Numbered from the stretch's first letter, positions 9,731 to 20,826 are shown. The stretch: DNA of 64,000 bases from Erodium maritimum (GCA_963921825.1 OY997596.1:17179001-17243000), one strand, 5' to 3'. Notes: generated from the letters alone by a model not told the origin. A program made the numbers and translations.

Positions 9731-12700
9731 TGTCACGCCCCAATTTCAATAAATCGAACTCGGGACGCGAACATGTAAAATAATAAAACATTTTGAAACC
9801 CTTTTCATAGATCACTTTAAAATCACCATTTGTTCAACAAAATAATATTTACAACTCCAAATCAGTCCCAACAAGTGGACAAAAAACATGGTATACGTCG
9901 CTTGACTCAAAATAAACCCAGAATCCCGCTTCTAGCTCTCCGAGCTTCAGAAGCTCACCTAGTCCAGCCTGCGAACGGTACCTGTAGGAAAAGCAGCTAG
10001 GGGTGAGCGTTCGCTCATCACCACGGATAACAGACTGACTACGGCATAATTAGCAGACAATGCCGGTAACACCAACAACAAACTCAACACCGGGGAACAC
10101 TATCCCCAACCTAAGTACTCCGACTGAACACACGCCCACTGTTACCTTCCTTGACCAACTCAACACTCTGACACGTAAAGTAGACCCGACACAACGATCA
10201 CGACGTCTTCCAAGGACTCATAAGAAAGCTACGCAACACCAAACAAGATCACAAAGGATCGCACACCAAACAAGATCACAAAGGATCGCAAACCAGCCGC
10301 CATCTGCTCAGTGCCAAGAACGCTCGCAACCTCCCGAGACTCTAACTCGGCCAGGCCAACCAAAGAACGCTCGCAACCTTCCGAGACTCTAACTCGGTCA
10401 GGCCAGCCGAAGAATGCTCGCAACTTACCGAGACTCTAACTCGTAAGCCAGCCAAAGAATGCTCGCAACTTACCGAGACTCTAACTCGTAAGCCAGCCAA
10501 AGAATGCTCACAAACCCAAACCACACACGCGCGGCCATGACCCCTTTATTGACGGGCGGGCCCCCTACCCCGTCTGAACATGCAGACGCGTGTGCTCGTG
10601 GACCCCGTTTCATGAAGCGGGCCCCCAACCTCAAGTAACCACAATCACAATCACAATCACAATCACAGGCAAGTTCAACAACCGGTAACAACGCAGGTTC
10701 AACACTCACAACCACTCATGGCCACCCAAGACACCAACAGAAAAACACGGACTCAACAACCCCACAGGCACTCACGGCCTCCCAAGATACACCAACAGTA
10801 AAACACGGACTCAACAGCCCCACAGGCACTCACGGCCTCCCAAGACATACCACAGTAACTCACGGGCTCAACAACCCCACGGGAACTCACGGCCTCCCAT
10901 GACACACCAACAGTAAAACACGGACTCAACAGCCCCACAGGCACTCACGGCCTCCCAAGACATACCACAGTAACTCATGGGCTCAACAACCCCACGGGCA
11001 CTCACGGCCTCCCAAGACATACCAACAGTAACTCACGGGCTCAACAACCCCACAGGCACTCACGGCCTCCCAAGACACACAAACAGTAACTCACGGTCTC
11101 AACAACCCTACAGGCACTCACGGCCTCCTAAGACACACCGCCAATAAAGACACGGGTTCAACAACCCCATGGGCACTCATGGCCACCCAAAACACCAAAG
11201 TTAAAGACACGGGTTCAACAACCCCACGGGAACTCATGACCACCCAAAACACCAAAGGTAAAGGCATGGGTTCAACAACCTCACATGCAATCATGGCCAC
11301 CCAAAACTCAACAATAATACACGGGCCCTCAAGGCCACCAAAGACACAAAAATACACAAACAACCTCCGGCATAACCAATGCCTCCAACAGTCCTAATAT
11401 CAACAGTTTCACAATCAACCTCCGGGCATGGTCATATGCCTCCAGTACTCCTAATATCGATAAGTTCACAATCAACCTCCGGGCATGGTCATATGCCTCC
11501 AGTAATTCTAACATCGTTAAGTTCTCTGCTCCTACGACATTACTAAGTGTCACATGCATTCCAATATTCGCTACGTTCCCGTATCATGCCTTTCTAATAT
11601 TCGATAAACCTACTTAACCCACGACACCCCGGTGTCACATGCAATTCTACTGTTAACTTTCCCTAGTCAGGGCCGAGACCCGGCTACTTTTCCCTACCTC
11701 TTGAAGCGTGTCACAACCGATGCTCGCTCTCCGAAAATGCTCCAAATTTCCCGCTTAGCCTCCTCTTTCCACGGTAGGCGACGCGGTCTACAATTATTAC
11801 AAGTTACACACTTTTTAAGTAAGCATGCGAAACCCGAATTTAAAGAATTAAACGCCCAAACTCAACTCCGACAATGTCGATCACTCCCAAACTTCCCAAT
11901 TACTCGACATTGTCGATAAAGGGCTCGGAAAATCCCGATTCGCCCGACATGGCGAATCTGCCCGGGTTTTGGAAACGCCCTTCCGGGGCTCCAAAAATTC
12001 CCGTTTTCGTTTCTACGGTCTTAGAATAATTCAAGGGTCCCAAGGCACTCGACGGAATCGAATTCCGACTTCCGAGTCAATTAATTAGCGTTTAAAGGTT
12101 CTAAACCCGATAAATGCAACTTTTGCAATTTAATTCCAAATTTCGATCTGGTTGTGGATTAATGATCCGGGGACGTTCTAAACCACCCGAACACAAAAAC
12201 CCGATACCCGGGCACGTGGGCCCCACACGGCCACAATGGGAAAAATTCCCTTTTCGCCCCAAAACGTTCCTAACGAACTTTAAACCTCAACCAATCATCT
12301 TTAAACCAAACTTAAACAAAACCCAACCATATTTGAATCGTTTAAACTCAAACCCTAAAATTTGAACTTTCCAAAACGAAAATCAGTTAGGTGCTCACCG
12401 TAGAGAATGACGATGTGAACTCGATTCTTCTATCGTTGAGACGATCCACCGGTCGGATGATCGAGAAACGTCACAAATTCCCCAAGGCTCTTCTCTTTTT
12501 CTCTCTTCCTTCTCTCTTCTTTCTAACACCACTTTATCTCTCCAAGTCTTTTTTTTTTGAAATGAACGTGTATGTCTTCTTTCCCTTTTGTTTTATTAAA
12601 AAAAAATAACAACTAACACCTTTAAAAAGCAAAACTAACCATCAAAGTCTTGTCTTGTCCCAAAACCTAACACCACCACTTGTTTGACAAGTGGCAAGGT

Positions 12701-13122
12701 GGGTCCCACACATTTTTGGTAAAATATCTGCTAGATATTTTCCAATCAGATTCGCGAAATTCGGACGTTTCGGGCCTCGAACGGGCACTTTTCCCAAGAA
12801 ATTACGAAACTTGGCGGGCTACAAGGAAATGGCTCAACTAAGATCGCTGCGATGACGGCTAAGCTTTTTGGATCCAAAACGGTCCTCGAATGGACCAAAA
12901 CGTCGCTCGGTTGACTTTTCCAGCGAAAAGTCAACATTTCCCAAATTGATCAGAAAGTTGCCCTGAGTCCTCCAGAACTCACTTTGGTCAATATCGGGGT
13001 CAACTTAAGTCCGGTATTACCCTTGGGGTCAAATTTAGGTTCAACCAAGTGTCTGCTGAATTTTTTTAAATTTTCCTGTTTTTCACAGATTTGACTGGCG
13101 TTGACCGAGAGTGGTTATTACA
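9731..13122 (-). mobile_element. Solo LTR, chromovirus (Tekay-like) family
   Basis: A 3392-bp LTR bounded by TGTCACGCCCC (reverse complement of ...GGGGCGTGACA) and GGTTATTACA (reverse complement of TGTAATAACC), with target duplication AGTCC at 9726-9730 and 13123-13127. No internal domain remains, so it is the product of LTR-LTR recombination. Contents from left: the 18-bp dyad at 10002-10019, a ~46-bp array around 10320-10520, the ~57-bp array 10730-11330, and 'GCATATGACCATGCCC'-type units to about 11560. Then come a 12-bp inverted repeat near 11870-11920 and the promoter-like T/C-rich stretch 12480-12560. Confidence 0.9.
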
Positions 13123-13399
13123 AGTCCAGACTATAAGTGTAACATCAAATAATTTTTCTTCACACTTGCATCATATGCAGTAGAATAAATTAATTTTCTC
13201 CAAAAATTAATTAATATTATACCCTCTAGGTAGTCCAGACTATAAGTATAACGTTAAATAATTTTAATTTCACTTGCATCATATGCAACATAATACACCA
13301 TCTCCTCCCAAAGTTAATTAATATTATACCCTCTGGGTAGTCCAGACTATAAGTACAATATTAGATAACTTTCCATTTCCATTTGCATCATATGCAATC

Positions 13400-13720
13400 A
13401 AAATTATATTTATCTTTGAACTACAAGTCCCCTGGTGGTCAGGTAGTTCCCTGTAAACAAAATTTAAATTTTATACTTGCATCATATGCAACGGAGAAAG
13501 AGAAACATTTATCTTTGAACTACAAGTCCCCTGGTAGTCAGGTCGTTCCTTGTAAACAAAAATAAAGTTTTATACTTGCATCATATGTAATAGAGAAAAA
13601 TAACATTTATCTTTGAACTACAAGTCCCCTGGTTGTCAGGTCGTTCCTTGTAAACAAAGATAATTTTATTCCGAACTACAAGTCCTCTGGTTGTCAGGTC
13701 GTTCCTTGTAAACGAATATC
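13400..13720 (-). repeat. Copia leader array of hairpin units
   Basis: Four units (13421-13457, 13520-13556, 13619-13654, 13676-13712) follow the pattern CTACAAGTCC-CCTGG-NNG-TCAGG-TCGTTCCTTGTA. TACAAG pairs with CTTGTA and the inner CCTG pairs with CAGG, so each can form a nested hairpin. Between units lies a near-palindrome TTGCATCATATGCAA. The array is in the untranslated leader between the primer site (14370) and gag. Confidence 0.75.
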
Positions 13721-13873
13721 AATTTTTCGATGGATAAACGTTTGATAAAATATCTCATACTTTATCAAGTAAAATTCAAAAATATTTGTATTAGAACAAA
13801 TTTCAATACAATTTTCATCATATGAAAACACATACGTGAATTAAACATAAATGTACATATATCGGAATATACA

Positions 13874-13876
13874 ATT

Positions 13877-13910
<34 letters not shown>

Positions 13911-13918
13911 CAAATACA
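13874..13918. repeat. (CA)n/(TA)n microsatellite
   Basis: Alternating CA then TA dinucleotides inside the Copia leader. A shorter TA run follows at about 13958-13972. Confidence 0.85.
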
Positions 13919-14369
13919 TCTACACGTATGATGACACGAAGAATCACATTCTTTCATATATATATATATATAAACTACCGATACATATATATTCATTCAT
14001 CAAAAGCATACTTATATTTATATGTACACATGCAGCAAGGTTCCTATATATTAAACCATTGCTTTATTTAACGCCCTTTTTGGTTCTAGTGCATGAACAT
14101 AACTAAAACCTCATTTGTTTTGCTCATAAAAGTTCAGCCGGGTATTTCCCACGTACAGCATAAATATATGTATAGTTCAACCAATCAATACTCATGTATC
14201 AATTATATGAATAATTCAAAAACACACGGTTCCTCTGAAACACAAATGCTCATATAAACCTTCAAAGTAACAAGTCCTAAACACAACTTCATGTTACAAA
14301 ATAAAAAGTTTCGGCCAACAAGGATCAAGACAACAATTTTACAAATAATTCAAATGCAAAAAATTCATG

Positions 14370-14381
14370 GCTCTGATACCA
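14370..14381 (-). other. Copia primer binding site (initiator tRNA-Met type)
   Basis: On the minus strand TGGTATCAGAGC, complementary to the 3' end of plant initiator tRNA-Met, lies two bases inside the 5' LTR. This fixes the element's orientation and LTR boundary. Confidence 0.9.
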
Positions 14382-14383
14382 AT

Positions 14384-14763
14384 TGAAGGATCGATAAACA
14401 TCATATGTTCGCAGCGGAATAAATTAATTCGATCCTAAAACGATCTATTGCAATTGAATCAATGATAAAATCGAAATGTTACTTACTTGATATGGAGAAC
14501 AAAATTGATTTAGCTCTGAAACTACGAAGCCTCTAGTGTATCCACACCGAGCAACGATTTGATGCTTTCAACCACTTGAGACGACTATGGAGATGAAGAA
14601 CGATTCTTCATTATTGTTTTTGGGAGAGAAGAGAAAAGGAGGCTACCAGAGAATAAGATGAATCATCTTTTCTAAACCTAATTCTCTCTTTATACACTTC
14701 TAATTATTGGGTCCAAGACTCAATTGGGATTGAAACCCGATTGGGCCTAGGGTAAACCCAACA
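14384..14763 (-). repeat. Complete 5' LTR of the Copia element
   Basis: A 380-bp LTR; on the minus strand it begins TGTTGGGTTTACCC and ends ATCGATCCTTCA. It is followed outward by the GGGCG target duplication and inward by the primer binding site. Its minus-strand 5' part contains AAAGAGAGAATTAG, with TATA-like AT-rich sequence (TGTATAAAG near 14690). Confidence 0.85.
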
Positions 14764-14768
14764 GGGCG

Positions 14769-15413
14769 CACATGGTTCCATAAATATAGTCTGCTTTGAT
14801 TCGCAGATCCGAACACAAGAGTTCCTCGATCCAACGTTACAAAATAATAATAAACCAAAGTCCTAAACTTATTGAGCCAAACGATTATTCAATCTAAAAC
14901 AGTGAAACCTACTAGAGAATTAGCCTTTAGTGCAGATTCCCCGAGACCTCCCTGCTGCAAAAACTTGTTCGGGGTTGAGATTCCCGAATTTGGGTGCCGG
15001 TGAAAAAGGCCCCAGCCTACCGTCCCTCCTCCCGGGTCCCAGATCCATCTAGGGAGCAGGCCCGTGCCGGCGAGGGGTGACCCTGGGGCGGTAGGCCGCT
15101 GCAGATGGAAGACGATGCGTGGAGCCCGTATTCCGGAGAACGGAAGGGGGGCCACGGTGGCTATTGGCTCGAGGGCGAGGCCGGTCCGGCGATGCAGGAA
15201 CGGTAGCGCGAGACGAGGGAGAGACCGTGGAACGGATTGAACGATGGACGACGACCTGTGGGGGTAGACCGGCTGCAAAAAAAGACAAAAACAAAAAAGT
15301 AACACCCATAAATGGGTAGAATGGACCCTGGTGGTTAGGGAAGAATGGACCCTGGTGGCTAGGGTAGAAGAGCGCTTTGAGTTAGGAGCTTCAAGAGTTT
15401 CCATAGTGGAGAA

Positions 15414-15448
<35 letters not shown>

Positions 15449-15539
15449 GGAGGCTGCGCAGAGAGAGCGCAGCCCCTAGGGTTTTTTTCTTCTGACTAAA
15501 TCGTAAAAATTATAGTCACATTTGATTTGATATGAGAGT
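14769..15539 (-). other. 5' portion of the LINE-like retroposon, no confident gene
   Basis: GC-rich sequence between the Copia element and the right target duplication. It contains a poly-G run of 34 (15414-15447) and a duplicated 'GAATGGACCCTGGTGG' (about 15320 and 15342). A 171-codon minus-strand frame (15404-14889) has no recognised domain and reads Ser/Pro/Arg-rich, so I do not call it a gene. Confidence 0.45.
15414..15447. repeat. Homopolymer G run (34)
   Basis: An uninterrupted G run in the 5' region of the LINE-like retroposon. The length is likely unstable and could be imprecise in assembly. Confidence 0.9.
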
Positions 15540-15920
15540 TAATCTCGATCTATTTAGTTTTATGTTTGAAAAAATCCTATGAATCAATTAGACTCAATTC
15601 GTGGGTCTAATTAAAATCACCTCACAGTAGGAATAGACCCGAATCGGTCTATTTTGAGTCTAATGTAACAAAAACTTAAATGAAATATAAACTTATAATT
15701 TAAAAACAATGAAAAAACAACGAACGACGATGGAAACATATTATTATTTCCAAGAATCAACAAAACACGCCAACGACCAAAGCCTACCGCATGATAAACA
15801 CTACAAGAACGTCACTTCGAAGTGCTTGATACTAATGAAACAAAAAACAAAATGATTTTTTTACTATAAATAAAGCAAAGTAAATTTTTTAAAATAATCT
15901 TAAGCATATCGATTCTATTA

Positions 15921-17278
15921 GGGATAATTCCACATCAATACCCTAAATGTTTCATATTTCATTTAGAGTACCCTAAATGTTTTTTGTGTCATCTCAGTAC
16001 CCTAAATCTTCATTTATTCCGTTTTAGTACCAACTGTTAACTTTCCATCCATTTTTCCATCCAATACACTTGAAAAGTCCATACTACCCTTCATTAACTT
16101 TCAAATTTTCAAAATATGCCATTAGAACCATTGATTTTTATTAATAATTTTAAAGAATATATAAAATTAATATTTTTTATTTTTTTAAAAAAAATCAGAT
16201 TTTGTTATATAATTATTTTTTATTATTTTCACTTTCGTTATTTTGTATTCTTTAAAAAATATATAAATATCAGATTTTATTTTTAGAATTATTATAAAAA
16301 AAATCATATTTTATTTAAAAAAATATATATAATTCAAAATAAAAAAAATTGTTTCATTTAAAAAAAATAAGATTTTTCTAATTTTGTAATTCACTTATTA
16401 CTTTTTAAATTTTTATTGACTTAAGTATTTTCAATATATATATAAAAAATCAACTCAATCCCCTTCCTTCGCCATCATCTCCTTGCTAATTTCAGGCATG
16501 TGAACGACATCAAGGAACACAAGTTCTACAAATCTACAAGTTCTACAAATCTACCATTTCACATATTTTTCCTATTAGAAATGCTTCTAATTCACAAATG
16601 TATAGCATCAATAACGAAAATCCCCAGTCCATATCATACTCAACAATTATCAAGTTTTACAGATCTACAAGTTCTATATTTGAGGTGTATGAACAATCAT
16701 CCTGGTTCGTCGAGAGCTTGCCATGGCCGGAACCCGTGGTGGCTGCGAGGAGCTGTGGAGACCAGTTGCGACCAAATATAAAAGGGGGCTTCTTCATCTT
16801 CTTCGAACCCTCATCACCAACGGTCATAATCGTGACCTCATGGTCAGATGCCATAATATCTTTGAAGAAGAAGAAAAAGAAGAAGAAGAAGAAGAAGAAG
16901 AAGAAGAAGAAGAAGAAGAAGAAGAAGAAGAAGAAGAAGAAGAAGAAGAAGAAGAAGAAGAAGAAGGGGGAGAAGGGCCGCCGGAGCAAGTGAGGGTGTG
17001 GTGGACAAGAGGGGGTGGAGTGAGGGAGAGAAAGGAGAAGCAGAGAGAGAGGATGAGTTGAAATGAAATGAAAAGGAAAGGATAAAGTTAAGGTTTTAAA
17101 GTTTCTGAGGGTATTTATTAGAAAGGTAATAATTTTCAATCCAAAAATGGATGGAAAGTTAACGATGGGTACTAACATGGAATAAATGAAGATTTATGGT
17201 ACTGAGGTGGTACAAAAAACATTTAGGGTACTCTAAATGAGATATGAAACATTTAGGGTATTGACGTGGAATTATCCC
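15921..17278. mobile_element. 1.36-kb non-autonomous TIR element with TTA duplication
   Basis: About 140-bp terminal inverted repeats starting GGGATAATTCCAC at both ends, with TTA at 15918-15920 and 17279-17281. It interrupts copy 1 of the old repeat, whose other copy lacks it, so the empty site is also visible. The 3-bp TTA duplication suggests PIF/Harbinger, but the long TIRs are more Mutator-like and no 9-bp duplication is evident. The interior is AT-rich plus a GAA microsatellite; no transposase is present. Confidence 0.75.
16864..16966 (+). repeat. (GAA)n microsatellite
   Basis: About 34 GAA/AAG triplets inside the TIR element. They generate long artificial Lys, Glu or Phe open frames in three reading frames. 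Confidence 0.95.
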
Positions 17279-17740
17279 TTAGTTATTCATTAATTTAAAC
17301 ATGTAAATTGTATTGTTAATTAAGTAATCTTATTCTAAAATTAATAGATACAAAATTCCTCATATTAAATTATAAATTATTAAATTATGAAAATATTAAA
17401 TAACGTAATATAATTTATTAAGGAAATAATAAATTCTATGATTAAAGAAATTTATTTATTAAGGAAACATATTAAGGCAATCCATTAACTAATACAATTA
17501 ATTAAGGAAATTTAGAAAATTCTGAATTTATTAGATGCCACATGACGATTCTTTATTGGAGAATCGTGATATTAGACGGCCGATTCTCTCTCCTCCTTTG
17601 TCTACAAATCTGTCGACGGTCTTTTCTCTCTGATTCGACGCAAAAAACTAGAATAAACACAAATTCGACGAAATTTTGGGCTTTTGGGCTAATTAGACGC
17701 CCAAAAGCCCCCATTTTGGATAGCCTTCGAGCATGTATAT

Positions 17741-17853
17741 CGTGGGACCAGGGGTTTGGGGTCGGGGTTCGCAATCATGTATTGACTAGGATGAATTGTG
17801 ATGCGAACCCCTTATTTTAAAAGAACACCACATTGTGGGGATCATGTATGAGG
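17741..17853. other. Short spacer, nothing recognised
   Basis: Lies between the end of the old repeat and the Harbinger-type element. No feature identified. Confidence 0.3.
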
Positions 17854-18134
17854 TTAGGAGTTCATAGAAATGCTGAGTGGATGTTGACTGGATAATTAAT
17901 TATACTTTTGCTGAATTTATTTAATTCATATTTAAAACACTAATTAATTATTAAAATTCATAAAATTAATTAATTAACTAAAATGCAACTTAAAATTGGA
18001 CTTGTAATGTAAAAAACAATTAAATAAAACCAAATAGTTTATTTATTCATTCCTCAACTATTACAATTTCAACCTTGAAGGTCGTCAATTTGCTTCTAGA
18101 GGCTTGCAATTTGTGCGGTGTAGACAGACTTCTT

Positions 18135-19492
18135 TTACGCGAGCCTCACCTGTTGCTCTTCGTTCAAGTCCTCCACGTCCACGACATCATGTTCATCGAG
18201 TTTTTCAAAATAGTTGAGGATTTTCGCGTCGATTTCGACCACCACCTGGGCCCTCGCGGTACTTGCGTTGTCTATTTGGGCGATGACAGTTGTTTTGTCT
18301 ACGACACTCTTCCCCTTCCTCTTCGCGACCTTGTTTCCAATTGGGCGCTCTTGTACACACGGAGTGTCAATTGGGGCACTTGTGCCAATTGGGGAAGTTT
18401 GCTCCTCGAGCGGATCGTCGGACCCCTCACTAGGTTGGGAATCACCATCGAGAGGTGTGCCATTGTCATCATCGGTGGGAAGTGAAGGCGGTGGGATACT
18501 GCTGTAGCTACCGGTCTCGTTCAAGCGTCGTTGTACTACCCCGACCCTGCCTTCATCTACCCATAACCTTTCATCGTTCTTCAATGGCTCGATCTAATGA
18601 AAGTTGGTGAATTTCTTCGGCTTCCTGTCCTTGCAAGTTGCTTCAAATTGGGCATGTACGGCCTCCATATACTTTGTTTCGTCCCAACCGCTATGTTGTA
18701 ATGCCTTCTCTTTGTTCATGAGGGCCATCCACCTCCGAACTCGAGGAGCTTGTTGGTACTTGTGGTCTTGAAGGATTTCCATTTCCACTCTTTGGGCTTC
18801 AGATTCCCATCTTTGATGAATCTCTTCGTCACAATGCCCTAAAATGTGTTGCCTGTTTGGGAGTTCCCCTTGATGGGGTCTTTGGTTGTACGACACCACA
18901 CTTTGATAAGAAGAATTTCCACGGCTTGGTTCCATTTGAACCGCTCATCCGCGACTGGCTTCGTCGGTCGTCTCGGTCCAATCGAGCACAACGTGGAGAA
19001 CATCCGGGTCCCGCTCCTAGCATTAACGTGTTGTTGGAAGCACTCATCGTCCTCGGGTGGCCCGTAAAAGTTGATGTTGGGGTCGTACGGTGAGGGTCTT
19101 GGCGGCGGAAGGTTGAAACTTACGGATCAGAGTTGAGAGATTGTTGGGTTAATCGGTTGTTGGATTGGACCTAGTTTCAAAATAAAAAATAACAAACTTA
19201 ATGTACAAATTAAACGATTACTTAACATATCAAAAGATTAATTAGTATAATCACTAAAAAAATGTAATTAATCAAACTTAATTAAAGACGAGAAGTTCAA
19301 AGTACCGGTCTGTCATTGTTGCATAAATTGGAGAAGTTGGTCGTTCCATCTAGGGTTGAATATTTTTTGGAAGTTCGATGGCACTTGAGGGACGTTCACC
19401 TGAGGAGTCATAGTCGGAGACGGATTGACGTCGTCTGGCACATACTCTTCTCGCTCCGATGAGCTTGTCGGTTGTGTCTCTTCGTCAGACAT
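18135..19492 (-). pseudogene. PIF/Harbinger ORF1 (Myb/SANT-like DNA-binding protein), decayed
   Basis: On the minus strand an ATG at 19492-19490 opens MSDEETQPTSSSEREE and 'FNPRWNDQLLQFMQQ', followed by a stop near 19313 and a probable intron to the acceptor CTAG at about 19174-19171. The next block has 'PSPYDPNINFYGPPEDDE', then 'KWNQAVEILLIKVWCRTTKDP' and 'GNSQTGNTF'. This matches the Trp/helix pattern 'W...E...L..AW...S.D...G..Q....FW' of the ORF1 Myb-like domain. After frame changes, 18935-18594 gives a helical Glu/Arg-rich region ending 'GWDETKYMEAVHAQFEATC'. ORF1 normally binds TIR DNA and helps the transposase. Frameshifts and stops suggest loss of function, although unannotated splicing could rescue part of it. 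Confidence 0.65.
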
Positions 19493-19594
19493 TTTTTTAT
19501 TAGATTTTGTAGATATGAAATGGAATATTGGAGAGTGAAAGCTGAGGGGATTTTGAGAGAAGTGTTGTGGATTTGATGAATAGGGGAAAGGGGT

Positions 19595-19602
19595 ATTTAT
19601 AG
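19595..19602 (-). promoter_or_regulatory. TATA box of the ORF1 gene
   Basis: TATAAATA on the minus strand, about 103 bases before the ATG at 19492, in a context (TATAAATACCCC...) like that before the transposase at 3471. Confidence 0.55.
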
Positions 19603-19884
19603 GTTTGGGGAAATTAATTGATTGTATTTAATTTTATTTGTTTTGAATAAAAAAATTACCGTTGAATCAGACCGTGTGACACGTGGCGGCACGCCATTGG
19701 GCGGGCGTCATCTGCTCGACTCACGCACCACGAATCGTGTTTGTGCGTCGCGACGCACACCGTGCACCGGGCTGAAGTGGTGCGTGGTTCGCAAACCATG
19801 CACACCACAACATGCGTGGTGCGTACCCCGCACGGTTCGTGGTGCGTGGTGCGGGGGATGAGTAGCACGATATGGATACTCTTA

Positions 19885-20102
19885 TACATTATGCCCATCT
19901 CCCATCTACTTCAAATATTGACTACGTTTATTTGGATGGAAGTACAATCTATATCTGTTTTTTTTTGTTAGAGCATGTAGAGTGGTTAAGTCAAATGTTT
20001 GGTATATATGGTTGGGATGAGTAGTCTTCAAGAATTAATCGTTGGATGTATATGATTGTTCGTCGGATGTATATGTCTTCATTTGGGTTCCTTTCTATCT
20101 CA

Positions 20103-20190
<88 letters not shown>

Positions 20191-20817
20191 ATCTATGGTT
20201 GAAGACTCGTATTTCATGGTTGGATAACCTAACTCATGGTAGGCGTCCGATCATCAAGTGGAGGTGACCATTTGTACCAACTTGAATCACTCTTGTCTGA
20301 AGTAAAGTTGATGCACTCCAAATTGAAGACATATTCATGCAATAGTTGGAAAATCTGAAAATGCGTCAGTGTTTGAATCTGACAAAACTTAGCATTTTTC
20401 GGGTCGAAACGGGCTCCGAGCAAAACTCATGGCTTTGTAATGATTGATGATATTTTTCAGCCATAGAGGTCATCTGAAGTGGAAAATTCGCATATTTAGA
20501 GTCCAGATGTTTACTTCCTCTTTGTTTTAGGATTTGAGATTTCCTTTACTCGTATTAAGATTTTGGGATTTAGTTTCCTTATATATTAGAACTTTGGGGC
20601 TTAACTTCGCAATATAAAGCACATGAGGCTTTGATTGTAAAATAGCTTTTGAATTTATAAAACACAAAACGAGTTTGCAAATCATACTATCTTATTCGGC
20701 ATTCATTATGAATCAACGAATCTGATAAAGAACTTCCTCTCCGCAACACGCTCTACACCAAAAGTCGTACTCAGTGAACTCCAACTAAGATTCATAATCG
20801 AACAAAAGACATGTTGA
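19885..20817. other. Spacer with a TA microsatellite, no gene
   Basis: Contains a long TA repeat (about 20106-20189, interrupted by GTA). Also contains a TTAGAGCATGTAGAGTGG motif at 19971 that resembles the left end of a Harbinger TIR but has no visible partner. The rest shows no coding signal. Confidence 0.4.
20106..20189. repeat. (TA)n microsatellite
   Basis: Alternating TA with two GTA interruptions. It encodes an artificial Tyr-Ile repeat. Confidence 0.95.
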
Positions 20818-20826
20818 TAGATGAAA

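Larger units (their letters stand above)
6380..14763 (-). mobile_element. Ty1/Copia retrotransposon with internal deletion
   Basis: The element is flanked by GGGCG at 6375-6379 and 14764-14768. It lies on the minus strand: 5' LTR 14384-14763, primer binding site 14370-14381, a structured leader, then remnants of gag, integrase and reverse transcriptase running leftward, and a truncated 3' LTR 6380-6490. A 3.4-kb solo LTR (9731-13122) sits in the leader. About 5 kb of Copia sequence remains without it. The end of RT, the RNase H domain, the polypurine tract and most of the 3' LTR are deleted. Frameshifts and stops throughout the coding part make it non-autonomous. The 111 bp shared by the two LTRs show no difference by eye, suggesting a recent insertion despite the decayed coding part. 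Confidence 0.85.
6272..15539 (-). mobile_element. LINE-like non-autonomous retroposon, split by a Copia element
   Basis: Removing the Copia insertion (6380-14763 plus one GGGCG) leaves about 0.88 kb, read on the minus strand from 15539 to 6272. The 5' half is GC-rich with a 34-base homopolymer C run (G on the plus strand). The 3' end reads like a plant L1 tail (TACTTTTTCCCGTTTT followed by A8). It is flanked by a 16-bp TSD (6256-6271 and 15540-15555), the length expected for target-primed reverse transcription. No ORF2/RT is present. A 171-codon open frame (15404-14889) lacks any motif I recognise and may be fortuitous. Confidence 0.6.
15540..17740 (+). repeat. Old ~1.1-kb repeat, copy 1 (interrupted by a TIR element)
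   Basis: The stretches 15540-15920 and 17279-17740 match, in inverted orientation, 36060-34850. Shared landmarks are 'AATAGACCCGAATCGGTCTATT' (here near 15635), 'CCTACCGCATGA' (15785), 'AAGAACGTC' (15806), AT-rich runs, 'GACGATTCTT' (17543), and 'GACGCCCAAAAG'/'GATAGCCT' near 17700-17730. The start of the family probably lies before 6256, separated by the LINE-like insertion. I see no coding capacity, and the class is unknown. Confidence 0.6.
17857..19881 (-). mobile_element. PIF/Harbinger-type element carrying ORF1 only (boundaries tentative)
   Basis: TTA at 17854-17856 and 19882-19884 bracket about 2.0 kb whose ends are weakly inverted (GGAGTTCATAGAAATGCT on the left; the reverse complement of the right starts GAGTATCCATATCGTGCT). 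Layout mirrors the transposase element at 3202-5328: a GC-rich subterminal zone (19670-19860, repeated GTGCGTGGT), TATAAATA on the minus strand at 19602-19595, a short leader and one gene. Here that gene is a Myb-like ORF1 and no transposase is present. The terminal sequences differ from the 3202-5328 element, so they are different families. Confidence 0.55.

Noticed and set aside
14889-15404. 171-codon minus-strand ORF as a host gene
   Set aside because: Lies in the GC-rich 5' segment of a retroposon, opposite strand equally open, no domain recognised, bounded by a homopolymer.
16598-17178. Open frames of poly-Lys, poly-Glu and poly-Phe
   Set aside because: Produced by the GAA microsatellite; no start context or similarity outside it.
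19971-19990. Start of a further Harbinger MITE (TTAGAGCATGTAGAGTGG)
   Set aside because: The motif fits a left TIR but no matching right end was found within about 1 kb.
20046-20267. Tyr-Ile repeat protein
   Set aside because: Translation of a TA microsatellite.
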